Source of the DNA: Microbacterium esteraromaticum
GTDB lineage: Bacteria; Actinomycetota; Actinomycetes; Actinomycetales; Microbacteriaceae
Direction: 5' to 3'
Length of the DNA stretch: 64,000 nt
Assembly (NCBI RefSeq): GCF_014084045.1
Contig: NZ_CP043732.1
Location: 62,001 to 126,000 of the forward strand
Below, piece by piece: positions 24,380 through 32,744 of the stretch. The notes beneath the pieces are model-generated. The model saw only the letters and a program-made list of their open reading frames with translations, was not told the DNA's origin and searched no databases. The stretch's first letter is position 1. Each line of letters begins with the position of its first letter. The translations under genes and the position numbers were made by a program.

Positions 24380-26040
24380 GCGAGCGGCTCTCCCAGGCGC
24401 GCGCCTGGCTGCGACAGGATCCGGACGCCGAGACCCGCGACGAGCTCGCCGGCATCATCACCCGCGCCGCGAGCGGCGACCGCGCCGCCGTCGCCGATCT
24501 CGAGGATCGCTTCAGCACGCGGCTCGCATTCGGCACCGCGGGGCTCCGCGGCGAACTCGGTGCAGGCAGCAACCGGATGAACCGGGTGCTCGTCGCACAG
24601 GCCGCCGCCGGCTTCGCCGGCTATCTGCTGCAGCGTCGTGGTGACCGCCCGACGGTCGTGATCGGATATGACGGCCGACGCAACTCCCGTCGCTTCGCCC
24701 TCGACTCGGCCGAGATCCTCGCAGGTGCGGGGCTGCGTGCCGTCCTGCTGCCGCGCCTGCTGCCGACGCCCGTGCTCGCGTTCGCCGTGCGGCATCTGCA
24801 GGCGGACGCCGGGATCATGGTGACTGCGAGCCACAACCCTCCGAACGACAACGGGTACAAGGTGTACCTCGGCGGCGAGGACGGCGGATCGCAGATCGTC
24901 GCTCCGGCGGATGCCGAGATCGCCGCGCACATCCAGAGCGTCGCCGACGCGGGCGACGTGGGCCTGCTGCCCCGATCGGATGCGTATGAGCTGGCCGGAG
25001 AGGACGTCGTCGAGGCGTACATCGCGGAGACCGCCGCGGTGGCGCCCGCGCCTTTCGGCGTGCAGGAGATGCGCTGGGTGTACACCGCGATGCACGGCGT
25101 GGGCTGGGAGACGTTCTCGCGGGTGCTGAAGGCCGCGGGCTACCCCGCGCCGCGGATCGTCGACGCACAGCGCGACCCCGACCCGACGTTCCGCACGGTG
25201 TCGTTCCCGAACCCGGAGGAGCCGGGGGCGATGGATCTCGCGCTGGCGAGGGCGAAGGAGGCGGATGCGGAGTTCGTCATCGCGAACGATCCCGATGCCG
25301 ACCGGCTCGCGGTCGCGATCCCGGATGCGGGAGCCGAAGGCGGCTGGCGTCGCCTGACCGGCAACGAGGTCGGGCTGCTGCTCGGCTGGCGCGCGGCGCG
25401 CGCCGCGCAGGGAGCCGCAGGGGCATCCCTCGCGTGCTCGCTGGTCTCCTCCCCCGGCCTCGGGGCGGTCGCCGAGCGCTACGGGCTCGACTTCCACGAG
25501 ACGCTCACCGGCTTCAAGTGGATCTCGCGCGCGCCCGGTATGGTGTTCGGCTTCGAGGAGGCGCTCGGGTACCTGGTCAATCCGGGCACCGTGCGCGACA
25601 AGGACGGCATCTCAGCGGCGATCGCCCTGCTCGGCCTCGCCGCGGAGGCGCGTGTGCGCGAGAGCAGCATCGCAGGGCTGCTCGAGGAGCTGGGCGCGGA
25701 GATCGGCCACTTCGCGAGCGGCCAGGTGTCGGTGCGGGTCGAGGACCTGGCCCTGATCGCCGGCACGATGGCGTCGCTGCGCGCGCAGCCGCCGGCGTCG
25801 TTCGGAGAACGCGTCGTCGTCGCATCCGAGGATCTCGCCGCGGGCGCCTCCGGCGTACCGGCGGGCGACGTGCTGCGCTATCGTCTCGCCGACGGCTCGC
25901 GTGTCATCGTGCGCCCCAGCGGCACCGAGCCCAAGCTCAAGGTGTACATCGACGCACGCGGCGACAGCAAGGACGACGCTGCCGCGGCGGTCAGCGCGCT
26001 CGAGATCGCTGTGCGGGATCTGCTGGCAGAGCGACGCTGA
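24376..26040 (+). CDS. Alpha-D-phosphohexomutase family enzyme, probably phosphopentomutase
   Basis: This 554-residue enzyme has all landmarks of the family: TAGLRGELGAG, phosphoserine loop TASHNPPNDNGYKVY (S152), metal site NDPDADRLAV, sugar-specificity loop GFKW within ETLTGFKWISRAPG, and phosphate-binding RPSGTEPKLKVY near the C-terminus. Relatives are annotated phosphomannomutase (PmmB in mycobacteria) or phosphoglucomutase. Translational coupling to the nucleoside phosphorylase argues for converting ribose- or deoxyribose-1-phosphate to the 5-phosphate. That substrate is an inference from context. The GTG start is fixed by the overlap. Confidence 0.9.
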   Translation: MSERLSQARAWLRQDPDAETRDELAGIITRAASGDRAAVADLEDRFSTRLAFGTAGLRGELGAGSNRMNRVLVAQAAAGFAGYLLQRRGDRPTVVIGYDGRRNSRRFALDSAEILAGAGLRAVLLPRLLPTPVLAFAVRHLQADAGIMVTASHNPPNDNGYKVYLGGEDGGSQIVAPADAEIAAHIQSVADAGDVGLLPRSDAYELAGEDVVEAYIAETAAVAPAPFGVQEMRWVYTAMHGVGWETFSRVLKAAGYPAPRIVDAQRDPDPTFRTVSFPNPEEPGAMDLALARAKEADAEFVIANDPDADRLAVAIPDAGAEGGWRRLTGNEVGLLLGWRAARAAQGAAGASLACSLVSSPGLGAVAERYGLDFHETLTGFKWISRAPGMVFGFEEALGYLVNPGTVRDKDGISAAIALLGLAAEARVRESSIAGLLEELGAEIGHFASGQVSVRVEDLALIAGTMASLRAQPPASFGERVVVASEDLAAGASGVPAGDVLRYRLADGSRVIVRPSGTEPKLKVYIDARGDSKDDAAAAVSALEIAVRDLLAERR

Positions 26041-26760
26041 GTGCTGGCGCTCACAGCGGCGGCGACGATCGTCGCAGCCGTGATCCAGCGCGTGACCGGG
26101 CTCGCCTTCGTGCTCGTGCTGATCGGTCCGATCGTGCTCGCGTACGGCCCGGTGGAGGGCGTGACGATCGCCGTGTTCCTCGCGGTGATCGCCTCGGTCT
26201 TCGCGGTACCAGGCGCATGGCGGGATGTGGACTGGCCCCGCACGCTGTGGCTGCTCGGGGCCGGCCTCGCCGCCGCTCCGCTCGGTGCGCTCACGTCGGC
26301 GGTGCTCCCTGAGACGGCGCTGCTGTTCCTCATCGGCGCCATGGGCGTGGTCGCGCTCAGCGCGCAGCGTCTCGGCGCCGTGGCACGCCGCCTGCGCGGT
26401 CGCCCCGGTGCGATCGGCGCCGGCGCGCTGGCCGGGTTCATGCACGCGTCGAGCGGTCTGTCCGGTCCGGCGCTGGCGTCATTCGCCCTGGGCGATGACT
26501 GGCCGCAACGGCGCTTTGCGGCGAGCGCGCAGGTTGTCTTCCTCGGCTACGGCCTGGTATCCGTCGCGCTGCGCGGCCTGCCGGAGGCCCCGCCTGTCGA
26601 GCTGGCAGTTCTCGGCGTGTGCACCGCAGGGGGCATCCTGCTCGGCGCCGTCGCGGCGCGGCGCGTGCCGACTGCGCTGGCGCGACGGGTGATGCTGCTG
26701 TGCGCCTGGGCCGGCACGCTCGTGATGCTCTGGCGTGCGACTGCGTCTCTTCTCTCCTGA
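26041..26760 (+). CDS. TauE/SafE-family membrane transporter
   Basis: This 239-residue protein has seven or eight hydrophobic helices and the two-repeat layout of TauE/SafE anion exporters, with a Gly-rich repeat at GLAFVLVLIGPIVLAYG and its partner SGLSGPALASFAL after the midpoint. Substrates in the family are sulfite, sulfoacetate or other organosulfur anions; none can be assigned here. GTG 26041 immediately follows the mutase stop, so it ends the PNP operon, although a role in nucleoside metabolism is not obvious. A perfect palindrome follows its stop. Confidence 0.85.
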   Translation: MLALTAAATIVAAVIQRVTGLAFVLVLIGPIVLAYGPVEGVTIAVFLAVIASVFAVPGAWRDVDWPRTLWLLGAGLAAAPLGALTSAVLPETALLFLIGAMGVVALSAQRLGAVARRLRGRPGAIGAGALAGFMHASSGLSGPALASFALGDDWPQRRFAASAQVVFLGYGLVSVALRGLPEAPPVELAVLGVCTAGGILLGAVAARRVPTALARRVMLLCAWAGTLVMLWRATASLLS

Positions 26761-26772
26761 GCCGGGGTCCCG

Positions 26773-26798
26773 CGGGAGCGCTCCCGAGCCGCTACGAT
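26773..26798 (+). promoter_or_regulatory. Palindrome and -10 box before the flavin monooxygenase operon
   Basis: cgggagcgctcccg at 26773-26786 is a perfect 14-base palindrome, and TACGAT at 26793-26798 fits a -10 box, leaving a leader of about 48 bases to ATG 26853. The palindrome could end the preceding operon or bind a repressor. Confidence 0.45.
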
Positions 26799-26852
26799 CG
26801 AGATGGCCAGGGGGGACCGACCAGATCGTGCACAGAGCCGTGCGGGAGTGTG

Positions 26853-28124
26853 ATGAAGAGATACGCCGTCATCGGCGCAGGTCCCTCGGGACTCGCAGCC
26901 GCGCGCGCCCTTCAGCAGAGGGGCATCCGGATCGATGGGTACGAGGCGTCGTCAGGCGTCGGCGGACTATGGGACATCGACAATCCGCGCAGCACGATGT
27001 ACGAGTCCGCGCATCTCATCTCGTCGCGCACGACGACCGAGTTCAGCGAGTTCCCGATGCGCTCGGAGGTCGACTATCCCGGCCACCGCGTGCTGAAGCG
27101 GTACTTCGACGCCTACGCCGACGAGTTCGCGCTGCGCGAGCTGTTCCGCTTCGACACAAGGGTCACCGGGCTCCACCCGCACCACGATGGCGGCTGGATG
27201 CTGCACGCCGAGGGCCAGGACGCCCGCCGCTACGACGGGGTGATCCTCGCCAACGGCACGCTCGCCGAGCCCAACGTCCCCGCCTTCGCCGGCAGCTTCT
27301 CCGGCGAGATCATGCACACCAGCGCGTACAAGCGCGCGCAGCAGCTCACCGGTAGGCGAGTGCTCATCATCGGCGCGGGCAACTCGGGGTGCGACATCGC
27401 CGTCGACGCGGTGCACCATGCCGCCTCCGTCGACATGAGCGTGCGGCGCGGGTACTACTTCGTGCCGCGCTATCTTCTCGGCCGTCCCAGCGACACGCTC
27501 AACCAGGGGCGACCCCTTCCGGCGCGCATCAAGCAGTTCGTCGACACCAGGGTGCTCAGAGCATTCACCGGCGACCCGGTGCGGTTCGGCTTCCCGAAGC
27601 CGGACTACCGCATCTACGAGTCCCATCCGATCGTGAACACTCTGATCCTCAACCATCTCGGTCAGGGCGATCTGCGCATCCGCGCCGACGTCGACCGCTT
27701 CGACGGGCGCACCGTCCATTTCCGCGACGGTTCCTCCGGCGATTACGACCTCGTCCTGCTCGCCACCGGCTACACGCTCGACTACCCGTTCGTCGACCGC
27801 GAGCATCTGCACTGGCGGAAGGCATCACCCAACCTGTTCCTCAACGTCTTCCCTCCGTCCTTCAACGGGCTGTACGTGATGGGCATGATCGAGGCATCCG
27901 GGATCGGCTGGCAGGGCAGGTTCGAACAGGCCCGGCTGCTGGCCGCGTACCTCGCGGCCGACGAGCAGACGGCATCGGCGTTCCGCGCCCGCGTGACGGG
28001 CCGGCCCTGGCCCGACACCACCGGGGGCTATCGCTATCTGGGCCTTGATCGGATGTCGTACTACGTCAACAAGGACGCCTATCGCACGGCGCTGCGCGCT
28101 GAGCTTCGCACTCTGGAGGGCTGA
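26853..28124 (+). CDS. Flavin-containing monooxygenase-like NAD(P)/FAD oxidoreductase
   Basis: This 423-residue soluble flavoprotein has FAD motif VIGAGPSGLAAARAL at the N-terminus, the FMO fingerprint FSGEIMHTSAYK near 150, and the NADPH motif IIGAGNSGCDIAVDA. Group members insert oxygen at S or N atoms or perform Baeyer-Villiger reactions. ATG 26853 has GGGAG five bases upstream. Its stop overlaps the BASS transporter ATG (TGATG), and that gene overlaps an SDR gene, so the three make one coupled operon. The substrate is unknown; an imported carboxylic, steroid-like or terpenoid compound is plausible. Confidence 0.87.
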   Translation: MKRYAVIGAGPSGLAAARALQQRGIRIDGYEASSGVGGLWDIDNPRSTMYESAHLISSRTTTEFSEFPMRSEVDYPGHRVLKRYFDAYADEFALRELFRFDTRVTGLHPHHDGGWMLHAEGQDARRYDGVILANGTLAEPNVPAFAGSFSGEIMHTSAYKRAQQLTGRRVLIIGAGNSGCDIAVDAVHHAASVDMSVRRGYYFVPRYLLGRPSDTLNQGRPLPARIKQFVDTRVLRAFTGDPVRFGFPKPDYRIYESHPIVNTLILNHLGQGDLRIRADVDRFDGRTVHFRDGSSGDYDLVLLATGYTLDYPFVDREHLHWRKASPNLFLNVFPPSFNGLYVMGMIEASGIGWQGRFEQARLLAAYLAADEQTASAFRARVTGRPWPDTTGGYRYLGLDRMSYYVNKDAYRTALRAELRTLEG

Positions 28125-29089
28125 TGGACTTCGACGACCTCGTGCTGAACTTCACCCCTGGCACGCTGCTCATCCTCAACGTGGTGCTCGGACTGATCAT
28201 GTTCGGCATCGCCCTCGACACGAAGCCCGCCGACTTCCGCGTCGTGCTGCGGCATCCGAAACCGTTCGTCATCGCGATCCTCGCCCAGCTGCTCGTCCTG
28301 CCCGCGGTCACGTTCGGCCTCACGCTCGTGCTGCCGGTGACCGCGTCGATGGCGCTCGGCATGATCGTCGTGGCCTGCTGCCCGCCCGGCAACATCTCTC
28401 AGGTGCTCACCCACCGTGCCGGTGGCAACGTCGCCCTGTCGGTGTCGATGACCGCCGTGGGCAACCTGCTCTACATCTTCGCCATGCCGCTCAGCATCGC
28501 GTTCTGGGGTTCACTGCATCCCACCGGCCGCGACCTGCTGCGCACCGTCGCTCTGAACCCCTGGCAGATGCTGCTCGAGATCGTTCTCATCGTCGGTCTG
28601 CCCTTCGCCGCCGGCCTGCTGATGCGCGCCTGGCTTCCCGTCTTCGCCGAGCGGGTCCAGCCGTTCGTGCGGTGGTTCAGTCTTCTCGCGCTGGTCGGAT
28701 TCATCGTCGGGGCGCTGGCCGGGAACTGGGCCGTGTTCCTCAGCGTGATCGGCACCGTGCTCGTCGTCGTCGCGGTGCACGACGCTGTCGCCCTCGGCAT
28801 CGGCTACGGGACGGCATACCTCGGTGGCCTCGGAACCAGGGAGCGCAAGGCGATGACCTTCGAGGTCGGGATCCGCAATGCCGGGCTGGGGCTCGGCCTG
28901 ATCTTCGCGTTCTTCGGCGGGCTCGGCGGCATGGCCGTCGTGGCCGGCTGGTGGGGTGTCTGGGACATCATCGCCGGCCTGGTCGTGGCCACCCTGTGGG
29001 CACGGCATTCGCGGCGGCGCACCGGATCGGCGCACGACGCGGCGTCTCGGCACCCGTCGCCGGATGCCGCTGAGGGTGCCGCATCGTGA
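28124..29089 (+). CDS. Bile acid:sodium symporter (BASS) family transporter
   Basis: This 321-residue membrane protein has nine or ten helices and the BASS landmarks: an early FGIALDTKP loop, VACCPPGNISQVLTHRAGGN with the crossover region, and TFEVGIRNAGLGLGL with its conserved Glu/Asn near the second crossover. Family members import organic anions with sodium. It is coupled at both ends, to the flavin monooxygenase upstream (TGATG) and the SDR downstream (GTGA). The C-terminal tail (RRTGSAHDAASRHPSPDAA) is cytosolic and probably disordered. The substrate is not predictable. Confidence 0.88.
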   Translation: MDFDDLVLNFTPGTLLILNVVLGLIMFGIALDTKPADFRVVLRHPKPFVIAILAQLLVLPAVTFGLTLVLPVTASMALGMIVVACCPPGNISQVLTHRAGGNVALSVSMTAVGNLLYIFAMPLSIAFWGSLHPTGRDLLRTVALNPWQMLLEIVLIVGLPFAAGLLMRAWLPVFAERVQPFVRWFSLLALVGFIVGALAGNWAVFLSVIGTVLVVVAVHDAVALGIGYGTAYLGGLGTRERKAMTFEVGIRNAGLGLGLIFAFFGGLGGMAVVAGWWGVWDIIAGLVVATLWARHSRRRTGSAHDAASRHPSPDAAEGAAS

Positions 29090-30033
29090 GCCGCGTGCTG
29101 GTGACCGGCGGATCCGGGTTCCTCGGCTCGCACGTCACGGCTCTGCTCGTGGCGCATCCCGACATCGAGCTGGTCGTCAGCGGGGATCTTCGCGACTCCT
29201 CGATCGCCGGTGTGCTCTCCGCGCGATTCGACGTGACGGATGCCGATTCCCTCGCGCCGGTGCTGATCGAGCACCGCATCGACACCGTGGTACATCTCGC
29301 GGCGATCGTGAACCCGGGGCGCGACGTCGATCTCGAGTACCGCGTCGACGTCGAGGGCACCCGTCATGTGCTCGACGCGTGTCTGGCCACCGGAGTTCGG
29401 CGGCTCGTGGTCTCCAGCTCCGGCGCGGCATACGGCTATCACGCCGACAGCCCCGAGTGGCTGGACGAGAGCGACCCCGTCCGTGGCAACGACGAGTTCC
29501 CCTACTCCCGGCACAAGAGGCTGGTCGAGGAGATGCTCGCTGAGGCTCGCGCAGAGCATCCCGAGCTGGAGCAGGTCGTGTTCCGCATCGGGACCATCCT
29601 CGGCCCGACGGTGCGCAATCAGATCACGGCCCTGTGGGATGGCCGGCGACTGCTGCGCATCGCGGGATCAGCCTCCCCTTTCGTGTTCGTCTGGGTAGAC
29701 GACGTCGCCGCGGCGATGGTGCGCGCGGCGACCGACGGTCCGTCCGGGATCTTCAACGTCGCCGGCGTCGGCCGGATGACGGTACCGGAGATCGCGCAGC
29801 GGCTGGGCAAGCCGACGCTGACCGTGCCCGCGTGGGCTCTCGCCGCCGCGCTGCGGGCGGGTCGGATGCTGAGGCTCACCGAGCACGGCCCCGAGAAGGT
29901 GCGCTTCCTGCGCCACCGCCCCGTTCTCGACAGCACGCGGCTCATCGAGGAGTTCGGGTACACCCCGCGCTTCAGCACGCGGGAGGCGTTCGAGGAGTAT
30001 CTGCGAACGCATCCCGACGTCCCGCGCCGATAG
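29086..30033 (+). CDS. NAD-dependent epimerase/dehydratase-type SDR
   Basis: This 315-residue extended SDR has the Rossmann motif VTGGSGFLGSHVTALL at the N-terminus, VVHLAAIVNPGRD, a catalytic Ser in SSSGAAYG and the YxxxK pair in FPYSRHKRLVEE (residues about 140-150). The C-terminal half (residues 200-315) is the substrate domain. Relatives include sugar epimerases and 3-beta-hydroxysteroid dehydrogenase-like enzymes. GTG 29086 overlaps the BASS stop. It completes an operon of oxygenase, transporter and dehydrogenase. The substrate is unknown. Its TAG stop forms the first bases of the next gene's -10 box. Confidence 0.87.
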   Translation: MSRVLVTGGSGFLGSHVTALLVAHPDIELVVSGDLRDSSIAGVLSARFDVTDADSLAPVLIEHRIDTVVHLAAIVNPGRDVDLEYRVDVEGTRHVLDACLATGVRRLVVSSSGAAYGYHADSPEWLDESDPVRGNDEFPYSRHKRLVEEMLAEARAEHPELEQVVFRIGTILGPTVRNQITALWDGRRLLRIAGSASPFVFVWVDDVAAAMVRAATDGPSGIFNVAGVGRMTVPEIAQRLGKPTLTVPAWALAAALRAGRMLRLTEHGPEKVRFLRHRPVLDSTRLIEEFGYTPRFSTREAFEEYLRTHPDVPRR

Positions 30034-30036
30034 TCT
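30031..30036 (+). promoter_or_regulatory. Leaderless -10 box of the alpha/beta hydrolase gene, overlapping the SDR stop
   Basis: TAGTCT lies six bases before ATG 30043; its first three bases are the TAG stop codon of the SDR gene. Confidence 0.55.
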
Positions 30037-30042
30037 CGGACC

Positions 30043-30789
30043 ATGCCCGTCACGCGCGCAAAGCGCATCATCCGCAGGAGCCTGTGGGCACTCGTCGCGC
30101 TCGTGGTGCTGGTCGTCGCCGCGACCCTCATCTGGACCCAGGTCGGCGTGATGACCGCTGAGCGAGGTCCCCTGGCCGAGGCGCAGGAGAACCCCGCGCT
30201 CACGATCGAGCAGGCGCCGGAGGGGATCGTCCTGACCCCCGCCGACGGCCGCTCCGAGGTGGGCCTGGTCTTCATCCCCGGCGCGAAGGTGCAGCCGGAG
30301 GGGTACATCGCCACCCTGCAGGATCTCGCCGCCGAACACGGCGTCACGGTGGTGATCACGCGGCCCTGGCTGAATCTGGCGTTCTTCGACCCCCGCGGAC
30401 TGGACGCCTTCACCTCGGCGGCCCCCGAGATCGAGTCGTGGATCGTCGGAGGGCACTCGCTGGGCGGGGTGCGCGCGTGCCAGCTGGCACCGGATGCCCG
30501 TGCGCTGGCTCTGTTCGCCTCCTACTGCGCGAACGATCTGTCCGGTTCGGGTATGCCCGTCCTAAGTCTGTCGGGAAGCGAGGACGGACTCTCGACGCCC
30601 GAGAAGATCGCCGACGCCAGGCATCTGCTTCCCGCGGACGCGGATCTGGTCGAGATCGACGGCGCATCGCATGCGTCCTTCGGGGCGTACGGCCCCCAGG
30701 CCGGCGACGGGACGCCATCGATCTCCGGCGATGACGCACGAGCCCGGATCACGGAGCTCGTCGGTGCGCTCGCGGTGAGGCTGCGCTGA
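30043..30789 (+). CDS. Membrane-anchored alpha/beta hydrolase
   Basis: This 248-residue protein has a basic start (MPVTRAKRIIRRS) and a single hydrophobic segment at residues 12-34, a signal anchor placing the enzyme outside the membrane. The hydrolase domain has the nucleophile elbow GGHSLGG near 140-146, an acid candidate in SGSEDGLS and the catalytic His in DGASHASFG. This fits the Abhydrolase_5-type hydrolases found in many actinobacteria. The substrate is unknown. Its stop lies two bases from the stop of the convergent kinase gene. Confidence 0.85.
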   Translation: MPVTRAKRIIRRSLWALVALVVLVVAATLIWTQVGVMTAERGPLAEAQENPALTIEQAPEGIVLTPADGRSEVGLVFIPGAKVQPEGYIATLQDLAAEHGVTVVITRPWLNLAFFDPRGLDAFTSAAPEIESWIVGGHSLGGVRACQLAPDARALALFASYCANDLSGSGMPVLSLSGSEDGLSTPEKIADARHLLPADADLVEIDGASHASFGAYGPQAGDGTPSISGDDARARITELVGALAVRLR

Positions 30790-30791
30790 CC

Positions 30792-31637
30792 TCAGTCGTC
30801 GAGCAGCGGATGCAGGTGCCTGGAGCCCAGCGCGGCGGATGCCGAGCGGGCTCCGGCTTCGAGCGCCACCGGCAGCGCCGCGCCCGAGAGGTGCGCGTCG
30901 AGCACGCCGGCCAGGAACGCGTCGCCCGCGCCGTTCGTGTCCACGACGTCGACGGGCACGGCCTCGACCCGGTGCACGGCTCCTGAGGCGTCCACCGCCA
31001 CGGCGCCGTCGGCGCCGAGCGTGCACACCGCGAGCGACGCCCCGGCCGCCACGCGCGAGCGCAGGAAGGCCACCGGGTCGTCGAGCCGATCCGCGTTGCA
31101 GAACACCGCGTCGGCGGCGGCGAGGAACGGACGGTGGAACTCCGCCTCGCCGTCGTAGTCGTGCACATCGACCCAGATCGGGCGTCCGGTTCCCCGTGCG
31201 AGCGGCAGCAGGCGCAGCGGCTCGGCGGCGAGGTCGAGGACGAGGACGTCGGATGCCCTCATCCTGGCCTCGACCGCGGCATCGGAAGCGCCGTCGGTCG
31301 GCGGCGGCGATGCCAGGTACAGCGACACGCGCCCGCCCGCCCGTGTCATCAGATTCAGGTGCCGCTCAGTGACAGGACCATCGACCCACAGGGTGGGCAC
31401 CCCGGCATCCGCCAGCATCGTCCGCACACGCATGCCCGCGTCATCCGTCGCGCCCGCCGAGTACAGCAGCACGTCGCGCCCCAGCGCCGTGAGGCTCAGC
31501 GCCTTGCCCGCACTGGTGCCGCCGAGGGTCTCCCAGGAATCCTCGGCGAACTGCATATGCGGCACCGGCTCGGGAAGCCGATCGAGCACGACCAGCGTGT
31601 TCCACGACGCGGGGCCGGCGATGAAGACCGAGCTCAT
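30792..31637 (-). CDS. PfkB-family carbohydrate kinase
   Basis: This 281-residue cytosolic kinase has the two PfkB signatures: an N-terminal glycine segment ETLGGTSAGKALSLTALGRD and the C-terminal VVDTNGAGDAFLAG with the catalytic Asp and anion hole. It is the last gene of the nucleoside uptake and breakdown operon, seven bases after add. A role in phosphorylating ribose, deoxyribose or a nucleoside released by the operon is likely by context, but the specificity residues cannot be judged from sequence. The ATG at 31637 has no strong ribosome binding site. Confidence 0.88.
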   Translation of the reverse strand: MSSVFIAGPASWNTLVVLDRLPEPVPHMQFAEDSWETLGGTSAGKALSLTALGRDVLLYSAGATDDAGMRVRTMLADAGVPTLWVDGPVTERHLNLMTRAGGRVSLYLASPPPTDGASDAAVEARMRASDVLVLDLAAEPLRLLPLARGTGRPIWVDVHDYDGEAEFHRPFLAAADAVFCNADRLDDPVAFLRSRVAAGASLAVCTLGADGAVAVDASGAVHRVEAVPVDVVDTNGAGDAFLAGVLDAHLSGAALPVALEAGARSASAALGSRHLHPLLDD

Positions 31638-31644
31638 CGGCAGC

Positions 31645-32730
31645 TCAGCGCTCGAAGCCCTCGGCGATCATCTCGACGAGCTCCTCGCGCTCCTCGACCG
31701 GCAGGAACGCCGCCGAGGCGGCGTTGAACTGGAACGCCTCGAGGTCGTCGAGGTCATAGCCGAAGGCGTCGACCAGCAGGGAGAGCTCGCGGGTCAGCGA
31801 GGTGCCGCTCATGGTGCGGTTGTCGACGTTCACGGTCACCGAGAAGCCGAGCTGGTAGAGCAGGTCGAACGGGTGGTCGGCGAGCTCGTCGCCCCATTGC
31901 GCGACCGCGCCGGTCTGCAGGTTCGACGACGGCGACAGCTCGAGGGGGATCTCGCGGTCGCGCACCCAGCGTGCCAGGTCGCCGAACTGCACCTGCACCT
32001 CGTCGCCCTCGCGCTCGATCACCTGCAGGTCCTCGGCGATGCGCACGCCGTGACCGAGACGCAGTGCGCGTCCGTCGATGAGCGCCGAGCGGATCGAGGC
32101 GAGGCCTGCCGCCTCGCCGGCGTGCACGGTCACAGGCAGGAACTCGCCGGCGAGATAGTCGAAGGCGGCCCGGTGCTGAGAGGCGGGGAAGCCGTCCTCG
32201 GGACCGGCGATGTCGAAGCCGACCACGCCTGCCTCGCGGTGACGGACGGCCAGCTCGGCGATCTCCCGAACCCCGTCGTTCTGACGCATCGCCGAGAGGA
32301 TCTGACCGACCCGGATGCTGCGACCGGCGGCATCCGCCTCGTCCTCGCCCTCCTCGATGCCTCGCTGCACGGCGCGCACCGCGTCGTCGAGGCTGAGGCC
32401 GCCGGCGAGATGCTGCTCCGGCGCCCAGCGCATCTCGCCGTAGATCACGCCGTCGGCGGCGAGATCGGCGACGAACTCGCGCGCGATCCGCGTGAGCGCC
32501 CGCTCGGACTGCATGACGGAGGTGACCAGCTCGAAGGTCTTCAGGTACTCCACGAGGGAGCCCGCGTCGCTCTGCTGCGCGAACCAGCGGCCGAGCGCCT
32601 TGGGGTCCTTCGCCGGGGCGGCGATGCCCGAGGCGTCGGCCAGCTCGAGGATGGTCGCAGGACGCACGCCGCCGTCGAGGTGGTCGTGCAGCGAGATCTT
32701 CGGCAGAGCGCGCAGTTCGTCGGTCTTCAT
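31645..32730 (-). CDS. add: Adenosine deaminase
   Basis: This 361-residue zinc enzyme deaminates adenosine and deoxyadenosine to the inosines. It has the N-terminal metal pair SLHDHLDGGVRP, the substrate Gly/Glu region, HAGEAAG with the third zinc His and catalytic Glu, RLGHGVR, and SNLQTGAV / VNVDNRTMSGT for the last zinc Asp. ATG 32730 has GGAGGA about six bases upstream. It lies in an operon with deoA and cdd, an order recalled from M. tuberculosis Rv3313c-Rv3315c. The products feed the PNP encoded at 23546. Confidence 0.96.
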   Translation of the reverse strand: MKTDELRALPKISLHDHLDGGVRPATILELADASGIAAPAKDPKALGRWFAQQSDAGSLVEYLKTFELVTSVMQSERALTRIAREFVADLAADGVIYGEMRWAPEQHLAGGLSLDDAVRAVQRGIEEGEDEADAAGRSIRVGQILSAMRQNDGVREIAELAVRHREAGVVGFDIAGPEDGFPASQHRAAFDYLAGEFLPVTVHAGEAAGLASIRSALIDGRALRLGHGVRIAEDLQVIEREGDEVQVQFGDLARWVRDREIPLELSPSSNLQTGAVAQWGDELADHPFDLLYQLGFSVTVNVDNRTMSGTSLTRELSLLVDAFGYDLDDLEAFQFNAASAAFLPVEEREELVEMIAEGFER

Positions 32731-32744
32731 GTGGTCCTCCGGGT

